From: Petunia secreta
Lineage: Eukaryota > Streptophyta > Magnoliopsida > Solanales > Solanaceae
NCBI GenBank assembly: GCA_029990175.1
Contig: JARKIP010000033.1
Span: 186,001-250,000, forward strand
Length of the DNA: 64,000 nt
Reading direction: 5' to 3'
Positions 54,527 to 64,000 of this stretch are shown here, one piece after another (within the stretch, counting starts at the first letter, position 1; the number at the start of each line of letters is the position of its first letter). Below the pieces are notes generated by a model. That model saw nothing but the letters and a program-made list of their open reading frames with translations, searched no databases and was not told the DNA's origin. The translations under genes and the position numbers were made by a program.

Positions 54527-56860
54527 GTATTGCTTATCCTCAAGCAAAGCACATATAACTAAATTCAAAATTGCATTTCAATCATTTTTAGCACATATTC
54601 ATAAGGCCTCAACAATTCAAAGACTATTTTAACTCAACAACCATGACATAAGTTGGTACCAACAATTAAGCCAAAACATGTGAACTACACTTTTTTTTTC
54701 AAACCACTATATTTTCAAAACCAAGTGCTCATCAATGATACAAATCAAAAGGCAATCAAGTTAGGACATGAGACTTTCAAAGTTTGCCTCTTTGTCGCAA
54801 AAGCTTACTTCTTTGTTCTCTTACCTCAATTGGAAAGTGAAACAATGTCCTCAACTCAACTTCACAAGTTCCCTCACCACACAAGAGAGTATCCCAAACA
54901 CACAATAATGCACATCAAATACAAATGGGATATAATATAGGAAGAATTCACTCACTCTCTCAAACGAAATTCAACATGCACACTAGCAATACCATAAGCT
55001 TGCCCTTCATGTACCTCTCCACTAATGTAGAAATACTTGGCTCGAAATCAATTAGGACTTAGCTAAGGTTGTAATGTAGGCTTTTGGTTAATGGTGGGGT
55101 AAAATTTTGGGCACATAATGACTCCACACCTCCTTGAGCACTACACCACACAATATTTTAAAGCACACTTCCTTTTTCATGCAATTGCGCCTTTGTTAAG
55201 TGGGGGTTTGGTACTAGTCTTTCCCTTTTTATTCACCTTCTATGTTTTCTTCTTTTTCTACTTGCTTCTTTTTATTTCTTTTCATTTTTCTTTCTAGATT
55301 TTTCTTTTCAACTCACTTTTATTGCTCTTTTCTTCTCTTTTGATTTTCTTTAACTTCCACACTTTCACCTTCTAATTCGTGCAACCCCCCAAAGTTAAGG
55401 TTTTACCTAAGTTGCATATCTTTCAATGCACACTAGGAGGTTGGGCCAAAAGAGGATTAGTGCTTTAAGCACTTAGAATTGGTTCGGGCTAATAATATGG
55501 TTGCCAAAAGAAAGGATATAAGGCACAAAGGGGTTGACTAAGATCATAATACAAAGGCAGGCTTTTTAGGTCATTAGCGGTCCATGAAAAGCTTAAAATC
55601 ATTTTTCAAGCCAAGCACAACGTAGGATTTTGCTTCAAAGCACACTTAATGCAAGTTCTAGATCTAAAGCGCTCAAATGAACACACCAACAGCTTACCAC
55701 ACATGGCACAAGCAAAGAGAGGAAGACAATTATATTCAAGTCCTAATTAGAAGCAACTGAACTATAAAGCTCACTCATAGTCTAATGAGAACTACTTAGT
55801 GAACATGAGAGCCAAAAGTTGAATTTAAAGATCATAACACAATCTACCAATTTATTTTGCTTTTCTATTTTTAAAATAAGATTCACTTGGCAAGGATCAA
55901 ATAGTGGTGGTACCAAACATGCCAAAAGTTGGCTAAGGAGCAAAAATCCATAATTAATCATTATTTATTTACAACTAACTACTAAACTAGTCCTAAAGAT
56001 GCTCGGTTCAAAACAATTACTTGCTTGGAAAAGAACCATGGCAAAGAAAAACCAAGGAAGTTATTTCAAAAATTTTATACAAAAATGGTATTTACAATTA
56101 AAATGGTTGTTCAGACCCAATTAGAGCTTTCGGACCCAAGTGAGATGCCTAGGTATCACACAATGGTGAATCAAATAAAAAGAAGCAACATCCCAAGCAT
56201 AGTTCATGGGAGTACTTTATATTTTTAAAAGCTTTTCTCATTTTCTATTTTTTTTCTTTTTCTTTTAAGATAATACTATCTAAGAACACAAATTAAAATA
56301 ATAAACAAGAATGAAATATTACTATCAAAAACATACTATTATAGAATGAAAAATGCTCAAGAGGATCAATTCTCAAAATTTATCAAATTAAAGTCATCAA
56401 ATCCTCACAATCAAGAAGTCATATCATTCCTAAATATTTAAGCTCCTTTCCCGAACTTAAATGTTGTCTTGCCCTCAAGGGAACTAAACATTAAAGATAA
56501 AGTTTGAGTGCTCCCTGAAAATGTGTCTCTGAATAAATCTGTTCTTTCTGTTCCTTCTTGAACTACTTCAGATGCCTTTCATTTCCTTCTACTTGATAAA
56601 GCTTCACAGTCCAAACTCCCTTCCCTTCCAGTGACCCCTTCTTGTATCAACTCTTTTTTCTTTCAATTCCAACTTTGAGCTTGATGTGCTTGCCGGTATT
56701 GATGTTCCTTCATGACCGCACGACAACATGACTAGCGGTGGATCGATGATGCAATAATGGTGACGGGATGAGAGGGGATTGGGAAATTGAGGATAGGGGA
56801 AGAAAATTGATAAGTAAAACAGAAAAGAATTTCATACCTTATTAGCCTGTGAGCTGGGTA
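54527..56860 (-). other. Noncoding 3' part of element F
   Basis: Homologous in order to element E: a pyrimidine-rich run on the plus strand (55225-55345), GAAAAGAACC near 56026 and the TAGGC module (56147-56172). No coding frame is recognised. Confidence 0.5.
56147..56172 (-). other. TAGGC module, minus-strand copy in F
   Basis: Minus strand GAT then stem TCAC (56169-56166) with GTGA (56159-56156), 6-base loop, then TACCTAGGC. Same layout as stem I of the TR-GAG modules with different stem bases. Stem II is not clear. Confidence 0.55.
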
Positions 56861-57560
56861 GCCGGACGGAGGAGTGGTGGCTACTGGCGGTGGTAGCTGC
56901 AGTAGTAAGCGATTTTGGTTTTCCCCAGTGGCGGTGAATTGCTGGAAGGCCGTGAAGTTGTGGGTAATTAAGGGCAGGGGAAGAACAATTATGTGGAGAG
57001 GAAAGAAAAGCTTTACCTGCTGCCGGTGTGGAGAGTTGCCGGAGCTGATAGATGCTGTAATCGAAGCTGGTGGTATGTGTTAAGTGAGAGTGACAGGGTC
57101 AGGGTGTGGAAAGGTCTGTGAGAAGTGAGGTGTGTGTACCTATTGTTCCTGTTGATCTCTGGACTTCCCTGGTTAAAAATGAAATGGCACATATTGAACT
57201 AAATTAAGTGCGGATCACCCATTTTGATAGGCGGATCACCCATTTTGATAGGCGGACCGCCCATTTCAAATTCCTGAGAGCTGATGCCAACACACTTAAG
57301 CAATTATGTGCAACTTTAACACGACTGTGACAGTCCAACCACTCAATTCCTGTCCAAATAAAGTCCAAAAACCATGAAACTTGGTAGAATGATCAAAAAT
57401 AATAAATGAAACTAATCTACAAGTATAAAATGCAAAAATTAAAAATGCTTGGATTGCCTCCCGAGAAGCCCCGCTTTTAACGTCGTGACACCATGAGTAC
57501 CAAAATCACACTTTTCTCTTCATTTTGTAAATGTGAATTGCCTTCCCAACTTTGAATCTA
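56861..57560 (-). other. Spacer of F with GGAGGCAATCC box and palindromes
   Basis: The box near 57455-57480 (minus: GGGGCTTCTCGGGAGGCAAT) matches the box in D near 32930. Three units starting ATAGGCGGATCACCC or GCGGACCGCCC lie at 57208-57265. No coding is recognised in 56861-57200. Confidence 0.5.
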
Positions 57561-57771
57561 GTTTTTCATTGTCCTTTCGGGGTGGTAGTACGAATCGCTA
57601 AGTTTCAAATAATTGGTTCTTCATTTTACACTTTTTGGCATTCAAGTGAAGGATGTTATTTTGTCGTTTTGGCATTGCAAACTCTAAAATGTAAGCACTT
57701 TATACCTCATTGCTCACTTCATCTAAGGGCTCAAATGAGTCAATTCCCATTTCACCCTCCAAACATAATGT

Positions 57772-57984
57772 TCAAAAATGAAAGGAGTGAGGTCCCACTC
57801 GCTTGAACTCTAAGATCTCCTCACTTTCGACATCCTCATATCCCATTGCACTAGATTCCTCACAAATAATATTTTGCAACTCCACACAAGGCTCTAGTGC
57901 ATTTTCTTCTTCTTGGGCATCATCTTCATCAAGAATTTTCTCTTCTTCCACATGTTCTTCTTGGAACTCAACTTCATCTTCCAT
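57772..57984 (-). pseudogene. Acidic ORF downstream of the F zinc-finger ORF
   Basis: A 70-codon minus-strand frame starting MEDEVEFQEEHVEEEKI, very acidic. It begins 13 bp after the stop of the upstream ORF (57997), so it is probably a continuation of the same leader or gag-like protein after a break. Function not recognised. Confidence 0.4.
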
Positions 57985-57996
57985 ATCAAGTCTTTG

Positions 57997-58551
57997 TTAA
58001 CACTTAGTAACACCCTTTGCTTGTTGATCATTGAAAGTGTCAATCAATTGGCTCAATTGAACCTCCAAATTGTGGTTTGCTAAGCCATTTTGGTGGATAA
58101 TCTCTTTTATCTCCTTGAAGGCTTCCGCATTCTCACAATATCGTTCAAGTATACGCTCCATCAAATATTCGCATCTCTCATTTTGAGTGCATTCTTCTTG
58201 TGAAGTGGATAAATTCATCTCTTCTTGAAACTTTTCTTGGATGCCTTGCCATTCGGGTATAAGTTCCATATTCATGATTCCATTGGACCTATCAAACTCA
58301 TAGGCCTTATTAACAACATCATAAAAATCATTAGGACAAGAATAAAAAATATTAGGACAACCATCCCAATGACCATCTTGGCCCCCACACTCATGACATA
58401 TGTTCCACTCAAAGGATTGAGAATGTGCAGACAAATCGCCCCTGGAAATAATTTGACAATTTTTCCAATAGTAAGGTCCACAACAATAAGGACAAGGATC
58501 TCTCATATATGGATTTTCAACATTTGACCAATTTTGGTTCCATGATGCCAT
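57997..58551 (-). CDS. Leader/gag-like ORF of element F with zinc-knuckle-like motifs
   Basis: 184 codons, ATG at 58551, starting 180 bp after the PBS, where gag is expected in an LTR element. It has two Cys-rich motifs: CPYCCGPYYWKNC near residues 20-33 and CHECGGQDGHWDGC near residues 53-66 (CX2CX5HX3C, close to a retroviral knuckle). The rest is acidic and may form helices. The open frame and position suggest an RNA-binding gag N-terminus of Athila type. The family is not certain, and the protein may be inactive given the missing pol and 3' LTR. Confidence 0.55.
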   Translation of the reverse strand: MASWNQNWSNVENPYMRDPCPYCCGPYYWKNCQIISRGDLSAHSQSFEWNICHECGGQDGHWDGCPNIFYSCPNDFYDVVNKAYEFDRSNGIMNMELIPEWQGIQEKFQEEMNLSTSQEECTQNERCEYLMERILERYCENAEAFKEIKEIIHQNGLANHNLEVQLSQLIDTFNDQQAKGVTKC

Positions 58552-58730
58552 TTCATGATAATTACCACAAATCTAAACTAACACACACAAGTAAACACTA
58601 CACACAAACAAATATTTACAATTCACAAAGAATGCAACAAATATTCACACTTCACAAGACAAAAAATTCACAAAGTTTGGGTCTAAGCCAACTAGCTTAA
58701 CTCCTCAATCTACTCTAATACGCCAATTGT

Positions 58731-58748
58731 TCCCCGGCAACGGCGCCA
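58731..58748 (-). other. Primer-binding site of element F, tRNA-Asp type
   Basis: The minus strand reads TGGCGCCGTTGCCGGGGA, complementary to the plant tRNA-Asp 3' end as used by Athila elements (recalled). It lies four bases inside the LTR end at 58753. Confidence 0.85.
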
Positions 58749-58752
58749 ATTA

Positions 58753-59952
58753 TGATAACGCTCAACACACACCTCGAATTGAGGTATGAACGGTCATCGC
58801 AATATAATTTACCCAACTAGGAGTCGGGATCGAATCCACAAGGAACAAAGTGATGCGATTAATGTAGCGGAGGAACTACACCTATTTGGCGAAGCAAAAC
58901 AAGGATAACAAGGTGATGAAATGATATTAACAACTGCTAACTACACTAGGAAAGTAAGTAGAGGTGATCAATGACCTTCTCACAACCAAGGGAACAAGTT
59001 TGGAGCATAGAATACAATTATAGCACGGGGTTTATATATTATGTCGAGTTGTTCTAATGCAATCCCTAGAATCCTCCCGGCCTAGAAGGGATTTACCTCA
59101 ACGGTGCTCGTCAAAGCCATGGTTGAGCATATAAAGCACTACCTATAACCTGAGGAAAGAAGACCTCTCCTGAGCGTAACTTCTTTTAGATGAATTAGTC
59201 TATGAAATAGCCTATCAACCCAAATCCTCACTAACTTTACTATTCTATGCTAACTAATCTCTCCCGACTCTTTAATTAGCAAAGTACACATGTAACTTTA
59301 GTGTTGCGAGCACAAAAGTTAAGCAATCAAAGTGATAGAGGCTAGATAATCAAAACTCACAAATATAAAATCCTAGTCATGAATCATTCATATATCCATA
59401 TTCAAAATCACACCAACTAACAATATGAATATCTAGTCATGTAATATATTCACAAACTCATGTCCTCAATAACATCAACAAACCAACTATAGCAATACAA
59501 ATCAATGAAATAAAGAAAGGGATAATGAATTGCTCATTTAAAGTGCACCCATTCTTCAATCTCAAGAGTTGATGAATTTTGCTCCAAAATTTGGAAAAGT
59601 GACCAAAGATAATGAAAACTATGATAAAACTATCTATTTGTAGTCCCGAAAGTAATTACAAAGTTTTCCCAAAATTATCCCCAAGGTTAAAACAAAGAAA
59701 TATCTGATTTTTCATCACGTGGCCACCCTGGTACTGAAAGTTTACCTGTTAGCCACTATTCGATTGTGGAGCTTAGTCAATGTTTGACGCATAGCCACTT
59801 TCTGCTGCGTTTTAGACAGACAAGCCACTTTTCTTCTTTTTCTTCAAGTTATCTTCTTTTTGGCTTGTTTCTTCCCTAACTCTTCTCCAACATATACAAC
59901 CTACAAAATCCAACAAAACCATGATAAGTGCTGTTATTTCCTCATTTTATCA
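58753..59952 (-). repeat. 5' LTR of element F
   Basis: On the minus strand it starts TGATAAAATGAGG and ends GTTATCA, 1200 bp. No second copy is present. Unusually for an LTR in this window it has no obvious palindrome array. Confidence 0.75.
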
Positions 59953-60900
59953 CAACAAAAGTTCAAGTACAACTGTTCAGGACTTTATTTTGGCACATAA
60001 CATTATCAGATTGCCAGTTTAAAGTGGCTTCAATATCACTTGCTGGGGATTTTTCTCTAGAAGGTAGCAAAATGTCTTTCTTTGGGATTTTTGAAACATG
60101 ACTTATACCTTCTTTTTCAAAAGGTTGAAGAGAAAGGAAAATCTTGGGCATAACTTGAGGGGTGAGTGGGTGATGAATATTTGTGACTTTGTGGCTTTTT
60201 GAGTTTTGTGAGTGGGTGATGTTTTTTTAGTGGACGGTATATTTTGGGTAGATGATTTGGACATATTTTGGGGGGATGGTAGATCATCATCTTCCCAACT
60301 TTGGCTGTAATTTTCTGGCAGTGGTGGCCATTCTTGGGGCTTGTAACTAACAAGAAATTCATATTTTTTTGGACGGCTCAAGGAACCGATTGATGGATCT
60401 CCTTCATCATATTTTTTACGAAAAATTAGCTTCAGAAGATATGCATTTGTTCTTCTTCCTTTTCTAATTTTTGAATGTGGCCTCCTTTTCTCTGAGACGT
60501 TGTGCTCTGATCCAATGGAATTCCCCGTATTCATATAATTCACCATTGGGATCTTCTAAGCATTCTTGATAATTGCATTAAATTTCCCGTGGACTAAGTC
60601 CCGTAAAAGGATCTTTAAACCACCAAACATCATGTCCTTCTTTGTTAAAGTATTGGATCCAGTTTTGTTGTTCCATGGTATACTCATAATCTCAGTTGGA
60701 ATTATGATGCAAAAAGTAAGGCTCATGTTTTGGTTGGATCATTTAGAATGAGAAGGCTGTTTTGTGGGGTTTCTTAAGGTGAGAGTGGTCAAAACTGATA
60801 GATACAGTTTTATCATTTTTTTTTTTTTTGTAAAGGTTGGTTCAGTGAATTGAAGTGGTTCAGTTGGTTCCCTTAATTTTTCGTAATTTGTGATCCATGA
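59953..60900 (-). pseudogene. Viral ORF middle region, minus copy
   Basis: The counterpart of 47561-48540 on the plus strand. Frames 60546-60103 and 60151-59963 are open in part. A basic segment KIRKGRRTNAYLLKLIFRKK lies near 60470-60410. It is cut by element F at about 59975. Twenty bases next to the LTR (59953-59975) do not match the plus copy. Confidence 0.55.
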
Positions 60901-61685
60901 ATCAGGAAGGATTTTGACTAACTCATTACGAGGTATTTGTCCTGAAATTTGGGTGCACATGGTGGTTCCTTTTGTGGCATCAATATTTACGAGCAAAGCA
61001 TTCTCTCCTCCAGGAAGGGAGAGATTCATGGCATGATTTTGAACAAGCCAGGCCATTTGATAATGAAGGGTGGCTTGAGAAGCATCTCTAGCTTGTGGGG
61101 CTCCTTAAATTTGAACTTGGAGTTTTAAAGCTTCGGTGAGTTATGGGTTATACAGGGACATGTTAAAATTTGGGAATATAGTAACAAAGACTGTCTCGGC
61201 ATTCAAAGTAACTTCTGCAGTTCCCAAATTTGCATGTTTGTACTCATAATATCTAGTATCAAGAAGAGAAAGGCGAGCAACAACAGGTTTGTCTTTTCTT
61301 CCATGATATGTCAGGGCAACTCTTATGGCACCAAAGTGGATATGGGTAAAACCATGATTTTTCCACTGCCTAGGAAAATCATCTGGGATCTGCAAGAATA
61401 GGATGTTGGTCAAGTATTGAGGCAACAACATATTCTTTCACACCTTTTGGCTTCTGTTGGACCAAGGGACGAATTTGTGACCATAGAGAGCATGTCTTTT
61501 TGGCAAAAGCCGAGTATGGATATATTAGATGTAGTTCAGTAGAAGAATCTTTATTTTCATATAGTAATATATCTACTTCATAAAAATAATCATATTTACT
61601 AGACAGGGTTTTGGAAAGACTCGAAGACATTTACTTTACCTAGGGTATTGGTAGAGCTGGACGACGACGGGAACGACTCGGACAT
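60901..61685 (-). pseudogene. Viral movement-protein region, minus copy
   Basis: The counterpart of 46771-47560. The ATG is at 61685. It is split over three frames (to about 61625, then 61630-61379, then 61431-61141 and 61056 onward). It retains TGG and CAA where the plus copy has stops, but has its own frame changes near 61625, 61400 and 61130. Confidence 0.65.
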
Positions 61686-61725
61686 ATTTTTACTGAATTG
61701 TTCCTCCCTTCGAAGAAGGATGGAT

Positions 61726-61739
61726 TGGCTTTGATACCA
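61726..61739 (-). other. Viral Met-tRNA primer-binding site, minus copy
   Basis: The minus strand reads TGGTATCAAAGCCA, one base different from the plus copy (GAG to AAG). Confidence 0.75.
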
Positions 61740-61759
61740 ATTAGTTAAAAGGAGCAAGT

Positions 61760-62672
61760 AAAGACGAGTAAGCCGGCAAGCCATTTGGGTTAGCATCAAC
61801 AAAAATGCTTGAAACTCATGCTAAACCAAAAGAAAAAGAATGTGATGTCGAAAACCTTTAGATTAAATACATAATCGAATTGCAACAACCTTTAGATGGT
61901 TTCCATGCTCAAGAAACCTCAAAAAGTTCTTGGTAAAATATCAGTGCACATATGAGAAAATCAAATAAGATTCAACTACGATTGCAAGCGGGTGGCTTCA
62001 TGCTCTTCACTTGAAGTTCCAAGTTGAGGACATAAACTTTATTGACTTAGTAATCTACAATTCTCCAATAATAAAGCACTGAAGTTGTTCTTTTTACAAT
62101 GTCAAGGCTAATGACTACAATGAAAGGGATAATATGCACATATCACTCAAATGAACTAGCGGACATCTTAGCATAGTCGCCATCTGAATATCCATTCACA
62201 CTTCAACAAGGTTAGTAAGAAACATGCATATTTCCGATTTAAAAACCTTAACTGCTTAATTAATACTATATACAAGAGAACACCACGAACCCAATAACCT
62301 AAGCTCAAACCATATATATGTATTGAGAAATCAACTATGTACGAATATTAGATTTCAAATATAATATCTCAAATGGTCAGTGGATCAATGGCATCCTCAG
62401 CCCTTAATCAAATCCTAAATCCGCTTCTAAAAGCACTTAATCCTTAAAATGCATACTAGTATCATAAGCACAAATATTACTAATTGAGCAACAGATATAT
62501 ATAAATAAACCCAACACAAAACAATAACCGAGAACGACATTTGATTATAGCAAAAATTCCATAACTCATTTAAGGTATTTCTATTGAAAAATATCTACAT
62601 TAACTTTTAGATAGAAAGCAAATACATTACTAGTGCTCGACCCGCTGATGAGCTAACCATATCAAAATATTG
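61760..62672. other. AT-rich DNA right of the viral cluster
   Basis: No coding frame, repeat or element end recognised. It may be CACTA interior or host intergenic DNA. Confidence 0.35.
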
Positions 62673-62786
62673 CTAGTGCTTGTGTACTTTTCCAATTACA
62701 TCACTAGGATGAGCCAATATCTTAAATGGAACACCTAAAGGCGCAACACCTTCTTGATCTTGAGGTAGGTGTTCTGCTATTTTATC
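62673..62786 (-). CDS. Candidate exon, possibly of a CACTA transposase-like gene
   Basis: After a CTTGTAG acceptor, the minus strand is open for 37 codons to a TAG stop, including HLPQDQEGVAPLGVPFKILA. A possible donor GGAAAAGTAC lies 21 bp before the stop. Codon content looks protein-like and the sequence recalls Ptta/En/Spm transposase segments, but I cannot confirm this. If correct, it belongs with 37763-37886 to one element. Confidence 0.3.
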   Translation of the reverse strand, partial: DKIAEHLPQDQEGVAPLGVPFKILAHPSDVIGKVHKH

Positions 62787-63241
62787 CTACAAGTAAATTA
62801 GTAGACAAGTTCATGAATAAGGATCAATTAGAACAAGGACATTCTTCAGTCCTGTTGTCAAGCTAACTGTGCACAAGATCAGGTGTTTAAGAGCACAATA
62901 TTGCAATAGCAGACTAGAGGTATTGCAAAATACACATAAGGTATTTAAGTAAATTAAAATTCATAGAGTTATAGCTCTTCCTAAAGAATTTAAGTAAACA
63001 TTGTGTACACATGATAGTTCTCTATGGTAACTTTATCTTCTTTTAAATTTAGCAACCATCTTAAATTCGAAACAAGTAAATCCTCACTGCTAACAAAATT
63101 AGAAGGAAATATAATAACACAATATTCATAAGTAAGCAATTTCAACAAAAAACCTGGAAGGAATATAAAGACACAAGTTACCACAAACCATTAGAGAAAT
63201 ACAACTCAAGATTTCATAAGAAAGATAGAACAAACATAATT

Positions 63242-63308
63242 TACTTACTTCCAAAAACTTTCCTTCTTCGTTCACATAATTTCCATCCTTGTTTAGCAAA
63301 GTCGACAA
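63242..63308 (-). CDS. Second candidate exon on the right edge
   Basis: The minus strand encodes STLLNKDGNYVNEEGKFLE and ends at a GTAAGTA splice-donor-like site near 63250. The KDGNYVNEEGK segment recalls the KDGSYV-type motif in plant CACTA transposases. Its upstream boundary is unclear. Together with the exon at 62673 it suggests a spliced minus-strand gene. Confidence 0.28.
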
Positions 63309-64000
63309 ATAGCCTCACTTCGACATACAGATCTTCCCAAATTTTTCTCCTAACATCATCAATAATATAAGCATCACAAACAGCACAGTTTATTTGCTGC
63401 AAGAAAGTAATTTTATTTGCTAGAGCTTGCAGTTAAAGCATCAAATGTCCTTGAACAATTGAATTCAGAATATAATTGCATAAGCAAATAAAATGCCCAA
63501 CTTATTGAAAACATATTTGATCTCTTATGTGCTGCATTACTTTACCCAAGATGGAAGCTACAAAAGTGAGAGAGTCATAACTTTGTGTGTACAAGAAACT
63601 CTTGAAGAATATTGTGAGCAAATCCACTTAATTACTGTCCCACAAACAAAGATGTTTAGCAGCTAAGACTACCAATTTACGCATTGAAAGGAAAATGAAA
63701 AAAAAAGAAGTACGCTAAAGCAACAATATGATATTCATTTCATTAAATCTATTACCTGCATTTTACCCAAAATACTTGAAATTCTTTTGTCTAAAAGCCA
63801 GTATACTAGAGCAAAAATATGACATTCAGTTGTGATATATAGTCAACCTAGATTCTCATCAATTAGTAACTCAAATGTTGAAACATAAAGCAAGGACGAG
63901 AATCCATCATTACATATTCAAAGATTGTCACATACAGGCCTTAATTTTCTATTTACTGTCACAAACCAAGCATAAAAATCTAATCTTCATCTTATACCCA
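63309..64000. other. Right edge, no clear feature
   Basis: AT-rich. Minus-strand codons around 63310-63400 could extend the exon above, but no consistent frame could be set. Confidence 0.3.

Larger units (their letters stand above)
54512..59952 (-). mobile_element. Element F: pol-less Athila-like LTR element, minus strand
   Basis: Read right to left: an LTR of 1200 bp (59952-58753), a tRNA-Asp PBS, a leader ORF with zinc-knuckle-like motifs, the GAGGCAATCC box, palindromes, a pyrimidine/purine run, the TAGGC module and a polypurine tract ending near 54512. No pol is readable. The expected second LTR after the polypurine tract is absent, and viral sequence starts there at once. It is inserted in the minus-strand pararetrovirus copy. 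Confidence 0.75.
50209..61760 (-). mobile_element. Endogenous pararetrovirus, minus-strand copy, interrupted by element F
   Basis: A longer copy of the same virus type in the opposite orientation. It begins at 61760 with the leader end and PBS, continues to about 59975, is interrupted by the LTR element F, resumes at 54511 and runs to about 50209, including coat, protease, RT and RNase H regions. About 350 bp present in the plus copy (48515-48865) are missing at the interruption. Many stops and frame changes make it inactive. The two viral copies lie tail to tail. Confidence 0.75.

Noticed and set aside
62702..62710. CACTAGGAT as the other end of the CACTA element
   Set aside because: It lacks the ACAAAAAA continuation and subterminal repeats, and it lies inside the candidate exon.

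Overview
This window is plant nuclear DNA made almost entirely of nested transposable elements and endogenous viral sequence. No rRNA, tRNA or confidently identifiable host gene is visible. A Solanaceae origin is likely (inference): the RTE LINE ends in a (TTG)n tail of the type known from tobacco/tomato RTE and TS SINE elements, an LTR-like end begins TGTCACGACCC, and petuvirus/florendovirus-like pararetrovirus copies are present. No database search was possible, so family names rest on motifs and recall.

Layout. 1-12805: a complete non-autonomous LTR element with gag but no pol (TR-GAG type), bounded by the 5-bp duplication ACTAG. Its 3' noncoding part holds tandem copies of a two-hairpin motif and a nested 204-bp tandem repeat. 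12806-17620: interior and LTR of an older retroelement, split by a 5'-truncated RTE LINE with a perfect 17-bp target duplication. 17640-19790: minus-strand relic E, Athila-like. 19792-20497 and 28075 onward: an older repeat split by B. 20498-28069: dead Ty3/gypsy chromovirus B. 28075-33150: minus-strand Athila-like remnant D with an env-like ORF. 33160-37306: minus-strand L1-type LINE, cut at 37307 by a CACTA transposon end. 38021-45653: gypsy element C, young and related to B, with 841-bp LTRs, duplication AGTTA and one uninterrupted gag-pol ORF of about 1726 codons. 45857-61760: a cluster of two degraded pararetrovirus copies. The plus copy occupies 45857-50208, and the minus copy 61740-50209 is interrupted by the pol-less Athila-like element F (54512-59952). 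61760-64000: AT-rich DNA with weak exon-like pieces, perhaps the far part of the CACTA element.

How the parts relate. C lies inside the CACTA element, which lies inside the L1 LINE. The TR-GAG lies inside the retroelement whose LTR also received the RTE LINE. Only C looks capable of encoding its own mobilisation proteins. The TR-GAG, E and F lack pol and would depend on partners.

The most unusual signal is a short structured module, GATT-[hairpin]-TANSTAGGC. It occurs five times in the TR-GAG, with compensating stem changes, and once each on the minus strand of E and F. A second theme is arrays of short GC-rich palindromes with conserved arms and variable loops in B, C, D and F.
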